NCBI GenBank assembly: GCA_001871755.1 | Contig: MNXL01000098.1 | Location: forward strand, 1 to 7,644 | Source: Anaerolineae bacterium CG2_30_64_16 | GTDB lineage: Bacteria > Chloroflexota > Anaerolineae > CG2-30-64-16 | Reading direction: 5' to 3' | Length of the DNA stretch: 7,644 nt | In this document: in pieces, positions 1 through 6,198 of the stretch | Position numbering within the stretch: position 1 is the stretch's first letter | Layout of the letters: every line of letters begins with the position of its first letter | Translations under genes and position numbers: made by a program | Notes under the pieces: model-generated | The model's database searches: none | What the model was told of the DNA's origin: nothing | Seen by the model: the letters and a program-made list of their open reading frames with translations, nothing else

Positions 1-617
1 AAGGTCAGCAGCAACCCGCCCCACAGGCCGGTCTCCACGGCCGGCAGCACGCGGCTGCCGCCGAAACCGCTGAGCAGGAAGGCGCTGGCGACGATCGACA
101 GCCCCCACCCCAGCATCAACCCGCGTGGCCCTTTGAGCACTCGCGAGCCCACCCAGTAGCCCAGCGCGATCAGCGCGGGGTTGGCGAGAAACCAGAGGCG
201 CAGCCGGATGCTGATCTGGTCGAAGCCGACGGGCAGCAGGCCCAGGATTCCTAACCCAACCCCCAGAGCCAGGGCAAAGGCGCCGACGGTGCCGCCGAAC
301 CGACCCCAACTGACCCCGAAAAGGCAAGACACCATCAGGATGATCAGTCCCACGCGCCAGACCTGTTCGGCCGGGTACTGGCCCAGGGCGAACAGCTTGA
401 AATTGCTGGCGACCGGATCCCAGTTTGCCGTGACAAAGACCCAGGTGACGATGCCGCGTGCGGCGACATACAGGAACGCCAGGGCCAGCAGGGACAACAG
501 TCCGTTGAGCCAACTGCTGAACAGGTTCTTTTTGATCCACCGCAAAGCAGTGCCGACTGAGAGCGCGTCTGCGTGGGGCGGGGCTGAACGTCCCTGACCG
601 GGCTGAGGCGTGACCAT
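1..617 (-). CDS. aapM: Amino-acid ABC transporter permease, AapM/BztC-like (partial, 3' end outside window)
   Basis: Inner-membrane permease subunit of a polar or general amino-acid importer; it would pair with AapQ, the ATPase AapP and the binding protein AapJ. I translated 205 codons from ATG at 617. The start is supported by GGAG seven bases upstream. That ATG lies one base after the aapQ stop codon, so translation is probably coupled. The protein has a soluble N-terminus of about 30 residues, then a segment reading IKKNLFSSWLNGLLSLLAL (about 28-46) typical of the AapM N-terminus, and hydrophobic helices around 36-55, 88-105, 110-130, 143-160 and 168-184. The last visible residues, LWGGLLLT, match the stretch just before the conserved permease domain in this family. 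The EAA loop is not in the window. The family is clear from the N-terminal pattern and operon position; substrate range cannot be read from sequence. Confidence 0.85.
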   Translation of the reverse strand, partial: MVTPQPGQGRSAPPHADALSVGTALRWIKKNLFSSWLNGLLSLLALAFLYVAARGIVTWVFVTANWDPVASNFKLFALGQYPAEQVWRVGLIILMVSCLFGVSWGRFGGTVGAFALALGVGLGILGLLPVGFDQISIRLRLWFLANPALIALGYWVGSRVLKGPRGLMLGWGLSIVASAFLLSGFGGSRVLPAVETGLWGGLLLT

Positions 618-618
618 C

Positions 619-1800
619 CTATCGCTCCACCAGTTTTACGCGACGATTGTAGACATTCATGACCGACGATGTGAGCAAGCTGAAGATCAGGTAGGTGCCC
701 ATCACCAGGACGAACACCGGGACGGCCCGGCCGGCCTGGTTGATGATCGTCCGACCCACGAAGAACAGGTCCGGGTAGCCGATTGCGATCGCCAGGCTGG
801 AGTTCTTGGTCAGATTCAGGTATTGGCTGATGAGGGGCGGGATGATGACGCGCAGCGCCTGGGGAAAGACGACCAGACGGAGGGTTTGCCCATACGTCAG
901 CCCCACGGCTTTGGCCGCCTCGACCTGCCCACGCGGGACAGCTAAAACGCCCGCACGCACGACCTCGGCGATGAACGCGCTGGTGTAGACCACCAGGCCG
1001 GTGAGCAACGCGGCGAACTCGGTGGTGAGCCTGAGGCCGCCGGCGAAATTGAAGCGCTCCAGGACCGGGATGTCGATTTGGAGTGGGCTGGCGCCCACCG
1101 CCAGCCAACCGATCGCCGGGATCAGCACGAACAAGAGCGCTGCCGTCCACACGGGATAACTCGGCCGGCCGGTCAGCACCTGCCGCCGACGCAGAAAGTA
1201 GTAGGCCAGCGCGGCCAGTACGACGGCAGCGATCACCGTAAAGGCCCAGGGCCGGAAAGTGGCCGTGGGCGTTGGCGCAGGCATGTAGAGGCCGCGTTGG
1301 CTCAGATAGGTCGGTCCGGGCAGCTCGATGCTCTCCTTCACCGGCGGGAGTTGTTGGAAGACGCCGAAATACCAGAAGAAGAGCTGCACCAGCAACGGCA
1401 CGTTGCGGATGACCTCGATGAAGGTGCTGGCGAGCTTGTTGACCAGCCAGTTGGTCGAGAGGCGAGCCAGCGCCACGATCACGCCCAGAATCGTCGCCAG
1501 CACCGTGCCCACCACCGCGACCTTGAGCGTGTTGAGCAGTCCCACCACATACGCGCGACCGAACGACATGGAGGGATCGTACTCGATCACCGATTCCCCG
1601 AGCGCAAAGCCGCCCGCGTCTCGGATGAAGGAGAATCCCAGGTCGAGCCCGCGCAATTTGGCGGCCTGGAGCACGTTGCTGATGAAGAAGACCACGAACG
1701 CCACCCCGGCGATGGCCGAAACGACCTGGGCAGCCCAGGTGAGCACCCGGTCATCGCGCCAGAACGGCACGCTGCGTTGTGCGGTGTGGGTAGGTTGCAT
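619..1800 (-). CDS. aapQ: Amino-acid ABC transporter permease, AapQ/BztB-like
   Basis: Membrane permease of 393 residues, the length usual for AapQ/BztB. It has a first helix at about 22-42 and then the conserved stretch GRAYVVGLLNTLKVAVVGT (81-99), where the permease core begins. RLSTNWLV (113-120) and IEVIRNVPLLVQLFFWYF (128-145) are hallmark segments of the polar amino-acid permeases. An extra pair of helices lies in the middle (about 185-203 and 217-235). The cytoplasmic EAA loop, which docks on the ATPase, starts EAAKAVGLTYGQTLR at 294-308. It continues to PP at 321-322. The start at 1800 follows the binding-protein stop by 60 bases and has only a weak ribosome site. No other usable start lies upstream in frame, because that frame runs back into the TAG stop of the binding-protein gene. 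Expected to act as a heterodimer with the product of the next gene. Confidence 0.93.
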   Translation of the reverse strand: MQPTHTAQRSVPFWRDDRVLTWAAQVVSAIAGVAFVVFFISNVLQAAKLRGLDLGFSFIRDAGGFALGESVIEYDPSMSFGRAYVVGLLNTLKVAVVGTVLATILGVIVALARLSTNWLVNKLASTFIEVIRNVPLLVQLFFWYFGVFQQLPPVKESIELPGPTYLSQRGLYMPAPTPTATFRPWAFTVIAAVVLAALAYYFLRRRQVLTGRPSYPVWTAALLFVLIPAIGWLAVGASPLQIDIPVLERFNFAGGLRLTTEFAALLTGLVVYTSAFIAEVVRAGVLAVPRGQVEAAKAVGLTYGQTLRLVVFPQALRVIIPPLISQYLNLTKNSSLAIAIGYPDLFFVGRTIINQAGRAVPVFVLVMGTYLIFSLLTSSVMNVYNRRVKLVER

Positions 1801-1819
1801 GGGCTGGCTCGTGATGATG

Positions 1820-1851
1820 GCGCTGGTTGCCCAGGCCTGGGCAACCAGCGC
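1820..1851. repeat. Perfect 32-bp palindrome between binding-protein and permease genes
   Basis: The arm GCGCTGGTTGCCCAGG (1820-1835) is followed directly by its exact reverse complement (1836-1851). In RNA this would fold into a very stable hairpin with a minimal loop. There is no T-run, so a simple intrinsic terminator is not indicated. In binding-protein-dependent transport operons, hairpins at this position commonly stabilise the upstream binding-protein mRNA or lower readthrough into the permeases. That role is inferred here. Confidence 0.8.
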
Positions 1852-1860
1852 AGACGCAGT

Positions 1861-2991
1861 CTAGCGAAGCGGCGGCGCGTAGATCAGCCCGCCATTACTC
1901 CAGAGTTTGTTGAGGCCACGATCGAGCGTGAACGCCAGGCCCTCAGGTCCCATGTAGCGATCGTACATCTCGCCGTAGTTGCCGACCTTGCGGATGATGT
2001 TGGCGGCAAAGTCATTGCTCAGCCCCAGATCGGCCTGCCCGAATGAGCCCTCGACCCCCAGCATCCGCTTGATCGAGGGGTCTTCGGACTTCAGCATCTC
2101 GTCGACGTTGGCGGAGGTGACCCCCAACTCTTCGGCGTTGATCAGCACGAAGGCCACCGTCTTGACGATATCAAACCATTGGTCGTCGCCCTGCGGCACA
2201 GTCGGCGTCAGCGGCTCCTTCGACATGGTGACGTCCATGATGAAGTGATCCTCTGGGTTGGCAAACCCGCTGCGAACGGCCGCCAATTGCGACTTGTCAC
2301 TGGTGGCCGCGTCACAGCGGCCCTGCTCGTACGCGCCATACACCGATGGCGTGTCCTCAAAGGTCACCGCGGTGAACTGCAGGCCGCGCTGGCGGAACGC
2401 ATCGGCCAGGTTCAGCTCGGTGGTCGTGCCGGTGGTGACACAGACGGTCGCGCCGTCCAGGTCCTCCAGGGTGGTGAAGCCCGAGGCTTTGCGCACCAGC
2501 ATGCCCTGGCCGTCGTAGAACATGACGACCGTGAAGTTGCCCCACTGCGCGTCGCGGCTGGAGGTCCAGGTCGCGGTGCGCGACAGCAGGTCGATTTCGC
2601 CGGTTTGCAGGGCGGGGCCGCGTTCAGCGGCCGAGACCGGCACGAATTCCACCGCGTTGGGGTCGTCGAAGACCGCGACCGCCACCGCCCGGCAGAAATC
2701 GACGTCGAAGCCGACGTTCTTGCCGTCGGCGTCCAGGTAGCCGAAGCCGGCCAGGCTGGTGTGGATGCCGCACACGACTTTGCCGCGTTGCTTGACCACA
2801 TCGAGCCGCTTGGGCCCGGCCGCCGGCACGGCCGTGGCTGCAGCCGCGGCCGCAGGGGCCTCGACGATGCGCGTCACTTCCACCACGCGGGTGACTTCGA
2901 CCGGCTGCGCGGGGGCCGGCGCACAGCTCGCCAGCACCATCGTGAAGAGCACGAGGGCCACGAGCGCAGGGGTCAGTTTTCGGACAAACAT
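1861..2991 (-). CDS. aapJ: Amino-acid ABC transporter substrate-binding lipoprotein, AapJ/BztA-like
   Basis: Extracytoplasmic receptor that captures amino acids and delivers them to the AapQM permease. The chosen start gives 376 residues. It opens with a lipoprotein signal (positively charged MFVRK, hydrophobic core, lipobox L20-A21-S22-C23). A flexible linker follows with VEVTRVVEVTRIVE (31-44) and an Ala-rich stretch, a style common in Chloroflexota lipoproteins. The family-3 binding fold begins near 63 with LDVVKQRGKVVCGIHT and contains GFDVDFCRAVAVAVF (94-108), LLSRTATWTSSRD (135-147) with the likely ligand-contacting Arg, and the late motif VPQGDDQWFDIV. These are typical of AapJ/BztA. 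The ORF is open 26 codons further upstream, to an ATG at 3069. The start at 2991 is preferred because it has a good ribosome site and starts directly with a proper signal peptide. It is the first gene of the operon with the two permeases. Confidence 0.93.
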   Translation of the reverse strand: MFVRKLTPALVALVLFTMVLASCAPAPAQPVEVTRVVEVTRIVEAPAAAAAATAVPAAGPKRLDVVKQRGKVVCGIHTSLAGFGYLDADGKNVGFDVDFCRAVAVAVFDDPNAVEFVPVSAAERGPALQTGEIDLLSRTATWTSSRDAQWGNFTVVMFYDGQGMLVRKASGFTTLEDLDGATVCVTTGTTTELNLADAFRQRGLQFTAVTFEDTPSVYGAYEQGRCDAATSDKSQLAAVRSGFANPEDHFIMDVTMSKEPLTPTVPQGDDQWFDIVKTVAFVLINAEELGVTSANVDEMLKSEDPSIKRMLGVEGSFGQADLGLSNDFAANIIRKVGNYGEMYDRYMGPEGLAFTLDRGLNKLWSNGGLIYAPPLR

Positions 2992-2998
2992 GAGGGGG

Positions 2999-3010
2999 CT
3001 CTCCTTTCCT
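2999..3010 (-). promoter_or_regulatory. Ribosome binding site deciding the start of the binding protein
   Basis: The minus strand reads AGGAAAGGAGAG, ending 7 bases before ATG at 2991, with the GGAG core at usable distance. This supports initiation at 2991 over the upstream in-frame ATG at 3069, which has no Shine-Dalgarno sequence close by. Confidence 0.7.
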
Positions 3011-3100
3011 TGATTTGGGCGTATCGGGTTCAGACTGGAATACGCCAGGCGAACGAGAACGAGGGACATCGAGTCTATCTGGCTGATCGGGGCGGCGCTT

Positions 3101-3109
3101 CACCTCCTC
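3101..3109 (-). promoter_or_regulatory. Orphan Shine-Dalgarno-like sequence GAGGAGGTG
   Basis: The minus strand carries GAGGAGGTG, a near-perfect complement to the 3' end of 16S rRNA. No ATG, GTG or TTG follows within normal distance; the next ATG is at 3069, too far away. It may be a remnant of a lost leader ORF or chance. It lies about 20 bp from the proposed cassette boundary. Confidence 0.35.
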
Positions 3110-3122
3110 TCGATACAAAGTC

Positions 3123-3192
3123 GGCCAACGACTAAGCTCAGCCGCCCGCCGGAGCGCCAGCGGAGGCGGGTCGGCTGCAGCGAGTGTTAGGC
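3123..3192 (-). repeat. attC-like imperfect palindrome (integron recombination-site layout)
   Basis: Read on the minus strand, the element starts with GCCTAAC (3192-3186, an R'' core of type RYYYAAC). It continues through ACTCG to the inner arm CTGCAGCCG. A GC-rich hairpin follows, with CCCGCC pairing to GGCGGG. Then comes the partner arm CGGCTGAGC, and the element ends in GTTGGCC (3129-3123, an R'-like core of type GTTRRRY with one departure). The inner arms pair as GCAGCCG with CGGCTG.C, leaving an unpaired base, as the extrahelical bases of attC sites do. The size of 70 bp is within the known attC range. The outer cores pair with one mismatch and one G-T. It lies 26 bp after the stop codon of the preceding gene, where cassette attC sites normally sit. 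Alternatives are an unrelated intergenic hairpin repeat or an mRNA-stabilising structure. Confidence 0.55.
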
Positions 3193-3195
3193 CGC
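3185..3195 (+). repeat. 11-bp inverted repeat, left copy
   Basis: TGTTAGGCCGC; its exact reverse complement is at 5957-5967. This copy overlaps the R'' core of the attC-like element. Confidence 0.75.
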
Positions 3196-3218
3196 TCTTA
3201 CGGATAGTTCTTCAACAC

Positions 3219-4511
3219 TCAAGGAATGAACACTTGGCATGGCCCATCTACGCAGACGCTCACGCTGTAGGTCGGCCAGCCGTAATCGCTGAACCAGAAG
3301 TTGCCGTAAGCGGAGGTTACGTAGATGTCGAAACGGATGGCGTAAGCCCCAGGCCCCCAGTTGGGGATGTTCTGGATGGTCAGGTTCACCATGGGAGAAG
3401 GGTCACCCTTGGGCGTGTTACACACCGAGGCCGAACTGCCGCCCGTGACTTCCCCATGACCGGCCTTGGCCCAGCGATACCGGAGCTCGTAGCTGAGATT
3501 GGGGTACCCACATGTCCAATCGGAGACACCCGTGTTCTGCACTTCCACAGAGATGGGATACGTGCTGCCGTGATACATGATGGGCGGCCGGTTGCCGGAA
3601 GCGCCCCAGTTGATCTGCAGAGGATTCCAACGGTCTGCAGGGAGGAGGATCTGCTTGTTGGCATCGCGGAGGTGCATGCCGGTGTAGTAGTGCACTAGAA
3701 TCTGCTCCGGCCGCTCCCAACCCACGCTCCAGGCGCCCAAATCCCGGTTGATATTGTAGCTGAGGTTACCCCGCGCCCAGCGACTGGCTCCCTTCTGGCT
3801 CATCCCACGGCCATGACCATCTTGAACGATGTCCGGGTGGGAGCTGATGGGGTCATCTACGGCGATGAGGTAAGGTTGTCCACCACTGAGAGTGCGGTTG
3901 CGAATGTCAGCGAAGTACTCGGTGAAGGCAGGCAGGTCATCGTTGGGATAGGCGCCATAGGAGATGTAGTAGCGAGGAGCTACGGCGCCGCAGACGATTC
4001 GCTGGTCGTTGTTGAGGTTAGTACTGGCACAAGGATCGTCTGAATTGTTTGGAAAGGTAGTTGGTGGCAGGACTTCAAAGGCATAAGGAACAAAGACCTG
4101 GAACTGGTTGGAATTGTTGCTGGTGCTTCCCTGATTGATGTGCCAATACGCGTAGGAGCGAGCAGCAATAGCTTGGACTTGGATAGCAGTGGGGTGGAAA
4201 GCCTCCACTGAGACTTCCCTTGGCACCACGTCTAGGAGGTAATCGGTCTCGATGGGGATAGTGACAGGATTGGCAGAGTAAGGATAGGGATGGCCGGAAA
4301 GAGCAGTACAACCATAGTATGTGTCATTGGATGAACAGAGATGATAGGCTCCGGTAGCAGGATTGACCCACAGAGCGCCACTTGACTCCAATCGGTACAC
4401 ACGTAGGGTGATATTTGAGGGAGGGTTAAAAGAGGCAAAAGCGCTCTGGGAACTGATCGCTCCTACGAGGAGTAAAGTCAGCGAAAGAAGTTTAAGACGA
4501 ATACACATCAT
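3219..4511 (-). CDS. Secreted SpoIID/LytB-domain protein with C-terminal beta-sandwich-like domain
   Basis: Likely an exported cell-wall-associated protein of 430 residues. The SpoIID domain is known in sporulating Firmicutes as a peptidoglycan lytic transglycosylase acting on glycan strands, and occurs widely in non-sporulating bacteria. A signal peptide (about 1-26, ending SAFA) is followed by the domain at about 34-281. VPREV (96-100) carries Glu99, which fits the catalytic acid position. AIQVQAIAARSYAYW (109-123), GHGRGMSQKGA (232-242) and ILVHYYTGMHL (271-281) are diagnostic. Residues from about 300 to 427 look like an Ig/NBR1-type beta-sandwich (YPISVEVQNTGVSDWTCGYP, then GPGAYAIRFDIY near 387-398). 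Several Cys residues could form disulfides outside the cytoplasm. The ribosome site AGGAGGAGG (4522-4514) overlaps the previous stop codon. The ORF starts ATG ATG, so 4508 is an equally possible start. Substrate and physiological role are unknown. Confidence 0.85.
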   Translation of the reverse strand: MMCIRLKLLSLTLLLVGAISSQSAFASFNPPSNITLRVYRLESSGALWVNPATGAYHLCSSNDTYYGCTALSGHPYPYSANPVTIPIETDYLLDVVPREVSVEAFHPTAIQVQAIAARSYAYWHINQGSTSNNSNQFQVFVPYAFEVLPPTTFPNNSDDPCASTNLNNDQRIVCGAVAPRYYISYGAYPNDDLPAFTEYFADIRNRTLSGGQPYLIAVDDPISSHPDIVQDGHGRGMSQKGASRWARGNLSYNINRDLGAWSVGWERPEQILVHYYTGMHLRDANKQILLPADRWNPLQINWGASGNRPPIMYHGSTYPISVEVQNTGVSDWTCGYPNLSYELRYRWAKAGHGEVTGGSSASVCNTPKGDPSPMVNLTIQNIPNWGPGAYAIRFDIYVTSAYGNFWFSDYGWPTYSVSVCVDGPCQVFIP

Positions 4512-4513
4512 AT

Positions 4514-4522
4514 CCTCCTCCT
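4514..4522 (-). promoter_or_regulatory. Ribosome binding site of the SpoIID-like gene, overlapping the upstream stop codon
   Basis: AGGAGGAGG on the minus strand begins at the last base of the TAA stop (4524-4522) of the propeller gene and lies 2 bases before the first ATG and 5 bases before the second. This tight overlap supports co-translation of the two genes. Confidence 0.7.
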
Positions 4523-5895
4523 TACGGCCATGTTACTTCTATAAGGCACAATGGACCATATAGGCAGGTTACAGCGAGGGAATCGCCATTGGGGGACCAA
4601 GCCAAGTTCCATCCGAAATCCCCAGCCGGGAATACTATATGGGGCAGCAAATGCTTGTTCTGCCCGGTTGTGGCTTCAACCAAATAAAGACCCTCCCATG
4701 TTGTCCCATCCCGATATTCTACAGTAGCCAATACAGCCAACATTTGGCCATTTGGCGCCCAAGCGATATCAGTCACAAAATGCCGGCCGGGTTCGATATC
4801 TGACCCTGGCGACAGCGTGCGGCGCTCTCCTGTGGCCATGTCCAGGATGGTCAACTCGGTGCGTCGAAAAGGCATGTCCAGACTGTCCGTCGTGATAAAA
4901 GCTAAATAGCGCCCATCCGGGCTCCACTGCGCCTCCAAAGGCCACGGCGGAATGTCCATCGCTTCAGGTTTGTACTCTCCCAACGTCAGTTCACACACCC
5001 GGTTGGTCTTCACGTCCAGCAAAAACGTCCAGAACTGCGAATAGAGCACCACTCGCGTGCCATCAGGATGCCAGGCCATAGTGAACTGCGGCGACCGGTC
5101 GCGCATGGCCCACTCCAAATCCGGTTTCGGATACTTCCAGGCGGCAACGTTCCATGGCGCCGTTTGAATGACCCGGCTTTCCCCATCGAAAACCTGCGGG
5201 CGGTCCGGCTCCGAGCGGGAAAAGTACCACAGGTGATTTCCATCCGGCTCAACTGCCAGAGATAATCCCATTACGTCTGGCGCCAAGCGCTCCACCTGTT
5301 GAGGATTCCCATAGCTTATCCACAATTCAGGGCGATAGCTTATCCTCTGTTCGTGGCGCTCTTCCTCCACAAGAGTAACGTACGCAACTGCCCCAAAAGC
5401 CGGCAACCAGACGGGTTTCCCGCTGTTCCCTTCACGCTCGGCGTAGGTGCTTAACTCGCTAGTGCGGATGTTAAGAACATCGATGCTATTACGGTTGGCG
5501 CCAGGGATGTCCCGTGTAATGAGCAGTTGCTGGCCATCTGCCAACCAACCCGCAATTCCAATGGCTGAGGTGTGGGTTAACACCACACGCGGTTCGGAAA
5601 ACTGGTAAACATCCAAAGACGGACCAGGCTCAGCAGGTACCGAGGGTGCTGCAAAAGTACAACGGGGTATTAGTGGTGGGGCCACAGTAGGCGTAGCTGG
5701 TGGGCTTGAAGGAGTAGGTGTTGCTGGCGGCGGATAGGGTGGTTGCGTCGGCGTTTCAATAGGCGACTGAAAGGCCTGAGACGCTGGCTTTACCTCCCTT
5801 TGTAGCTCACCAAAAGTCAATGCCAGGGCCACTACCAGTGCTCCCAACGCCAGTAGGCCCAACAAGCCACCTGTGATACTCCACAAGCGTTTCAT
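4522..5895 (-). CDS. Membrane-anchored WD40/TolB-like beta-propeller protein
   Basis: Protein of 457 residues, probably anchored in the membrane with its propeller outside. It has one hydrophobic helix (about 7-28) after a short MKR start. There is no lipobox Cys, so an uncleaved anchor or ordinary signal is likely. A Pro/Thr/Ser linker spans 44-75 (PPATPTPSSPPATPTVAPP), then propeller repeats of the PD40/TolB kind. The clear copies are AWHPDGTRVV (274-283), QWSPDGRYLA (323-332), AWAPNGQMLA (378-387) and AWSPNGDSLA (432-441); more degenerate blades lie at about 105-270. Blade strands such as LTILDMATGERRTL (348-361) fit this. No catalytic residues are recognised; such propellers usually serve as scaffolds or ligand-binding domains. 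It starts at a strong ribosome site and is followed after 10 bases by the SpoIID-like gene, so the two probably work in the same envelope process. Function unknown. Confidence 0.82.
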   Translation of the reverse strand: MKRLWSITGGLLGLLALGALVVALALTFGELQREVKPASQAFQSPIETPTQPPYPPPATPTPSSPPATPTVAPPLIPRCTFAAPSVPAEPGPSLDVYQFSEPRVVLTHTSAIGIAGWLADGQQLLITRDIPGANRNSIDVLNIRTSELSTYAEREGNSGKPVWLPAFGAVAYVTLVEEERHEQRISYRPELWISYGNPQQVERLAPDVMGLSLAVEPDGNHLWYFSRSEPDRPQVFDGESRVIQTAPWNVAAWKYPKPDLEWAMRDRSPQFTMAWHPDGTRVVLYSQFWTFLLDVKTNRVCELTLGEYKPEAMDIPPWPLEAQWSPDGRYLAFITTDSLDMPFRRTELTILDMATGERRTLSPGSDIEPGRHFVTDIAWAPNGQMLAVLATVEYRDGTTWEGLYLVEATTGQNKHLLPHIVFPAGDFGWNLAWSPNGDSLAVTCLYGPLCLIEVTWP

Positions 5896-5900
5896 ATTTG

Positions 5901-5908
5901 CACCTCCT
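5901..5908 (-). promoter_or_regulatory. Strong ribosome binding site of the propeller gene
   Basis: AGGAGGTG on the minus strand, five bases before ATG at 5895; near-perfect complement to the 16S 3' end. It fixes the start. Confidence 0.8.
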
Positions 5909-5956
5909 GATTTGAGCTACACAACTACCTACCATGGCTCCGCTCGAACCGATGGG

Positions 5957-5967
5957 GCGGCCTAACA
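5957..5967 (-). repeat. 11-bp inverted repeat, right copy (candidate cassette 5' junction)
   Basis: The minus strand reads TGTTAGGCCGC, identical to plus-strand 3185-3195. It contains GTTAGGC, the form of an integron R' core. It lies 61 bases before the propeller start codon. Confidence 0.7.
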
Positions 5968-6139
5968 CGTCCACACAGGGATGGGCTGAGCCGGTCGGCG
6001 TCGATGCAGCAACAAGTAGCAGCGAGGTATTCGGTTGGGCGAAAAGGATGCGACCGATGAGATCGAACTGTGACGCGATGTAAGGACGACGATGCCGACG
6101 GTGGCGACGCGTGATTCCCTGAACCGGCTAAAGCCTCGA

Positions 6140-6159
6140 GTCCAGAAGATTGTCTGAAC
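6140..6159 (-). other. Small hairpin in the transcribed leader
   Basis: On the minus strand GTTCAGA (6159-6153) pairs with TCTGGAC (6146-6140), seven pairs including one G-U, around a six-base loop. It would lie in the leader RNA made from the promoter at 6199-6227. No known riboswitch class is recognised. Confidence 0.35.
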
Positions 6160-6198
6160 ACCTATAGCGACCCATATGGACCGGGTTCGATACCGGTT

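Larger units (their letters stand above)
2992..3218. other. Intergenic region between the cassette-like genes and the amino-acid importer operon
   Basis: This 227-bp stretch holds no convincing gene. From the importer side it contains the binding-protein leader, an orphan full-length Shine-Dalgarno-like sequence (3101-3109, minus strand) and the attC-like palindrome (3123-3192). The stop codon of the SpoIID-like gene lies 26 bp beyond the palindrome. I see no good sigma70 -35/-10 pair here for the importer operon, so its promoter may be degenerate, of another class, or further upstream. Confidence 0.6.
3129..5965 (-). mobile_element. Candidate integron-type gene cassette carrying two genes
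   Basis: Proposed boundaries follow the G^TT cut rule on the minus strand: GTTAGGC at 5966-5960 as the 5' junction and GTTGGCC at 3129-3123 as the 3' junction, giving 2837 bp. The segment has a 64-base leader, two co-directional ORFs and the attC-like palindrome just after the last stop. Its 5' end (TGTTAGGCCGC) is a perfect 11-bp inverted match to the R'' end of its own palindrome, as expected if the two ends once met in a circle. The R' currently next to that palindrome matches less well, as expected if it belongs to the neighbouring DNA. Base composition inside is lower in G+C than outside (sample: 32 of 60 G+C at 4141-4200 against 44 of 60 at 6961-7020). Against it: no integrase gene in view, and the upstream flank lacks a canonical attC. 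Confidence 0.42.

Noticed and set aside
344..1150. 268-codon open frame on the minus strand overlapping aapM and aapQ
   Set aside because: Alternative frame of two real genes on the same strand; Pro/Arg-rich nonsense composition.
1078..2046. 322-codon open frame on the plus strand across aapQ and aapJ
   Set aside because: Shadow of two well-recognised minus-strand genes; crosses their boundary and has no domain signal.
2179..3135. 318-codon open frame on the plus strand across the binding-protein gene
   Set aside because: Antisense shadow with Gly/Arg/His-rich composition; the minus strand encodes a typical binding lipoprotein.
5960..6040. Possible second attC site, GCCTAAC (5960-5966) to GTTGGGC (6034-6040)
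   Set aside because: The end cores fit, but the inner arms are at unequal distances (about 16 and 23 bases) and barely pair. It is kept only as a possible junction, not as a site.
5925..6161. 78-codon open frame on the minus strand
   Set aside because: GTG start without a ribosome site, Ser/His/Arg-rich low-information sequence, and it runs across the proposed junction. Probably leader RNA.
6179..6197. tRNA T-arm-like sequence GGGTTCGATACCGG
   Set aside because: The loop resembles a T-loop, but the five-base stem does not pair properly around a seven-base loop, and no matching acceptor, D- or anticodon arm lies upstream.
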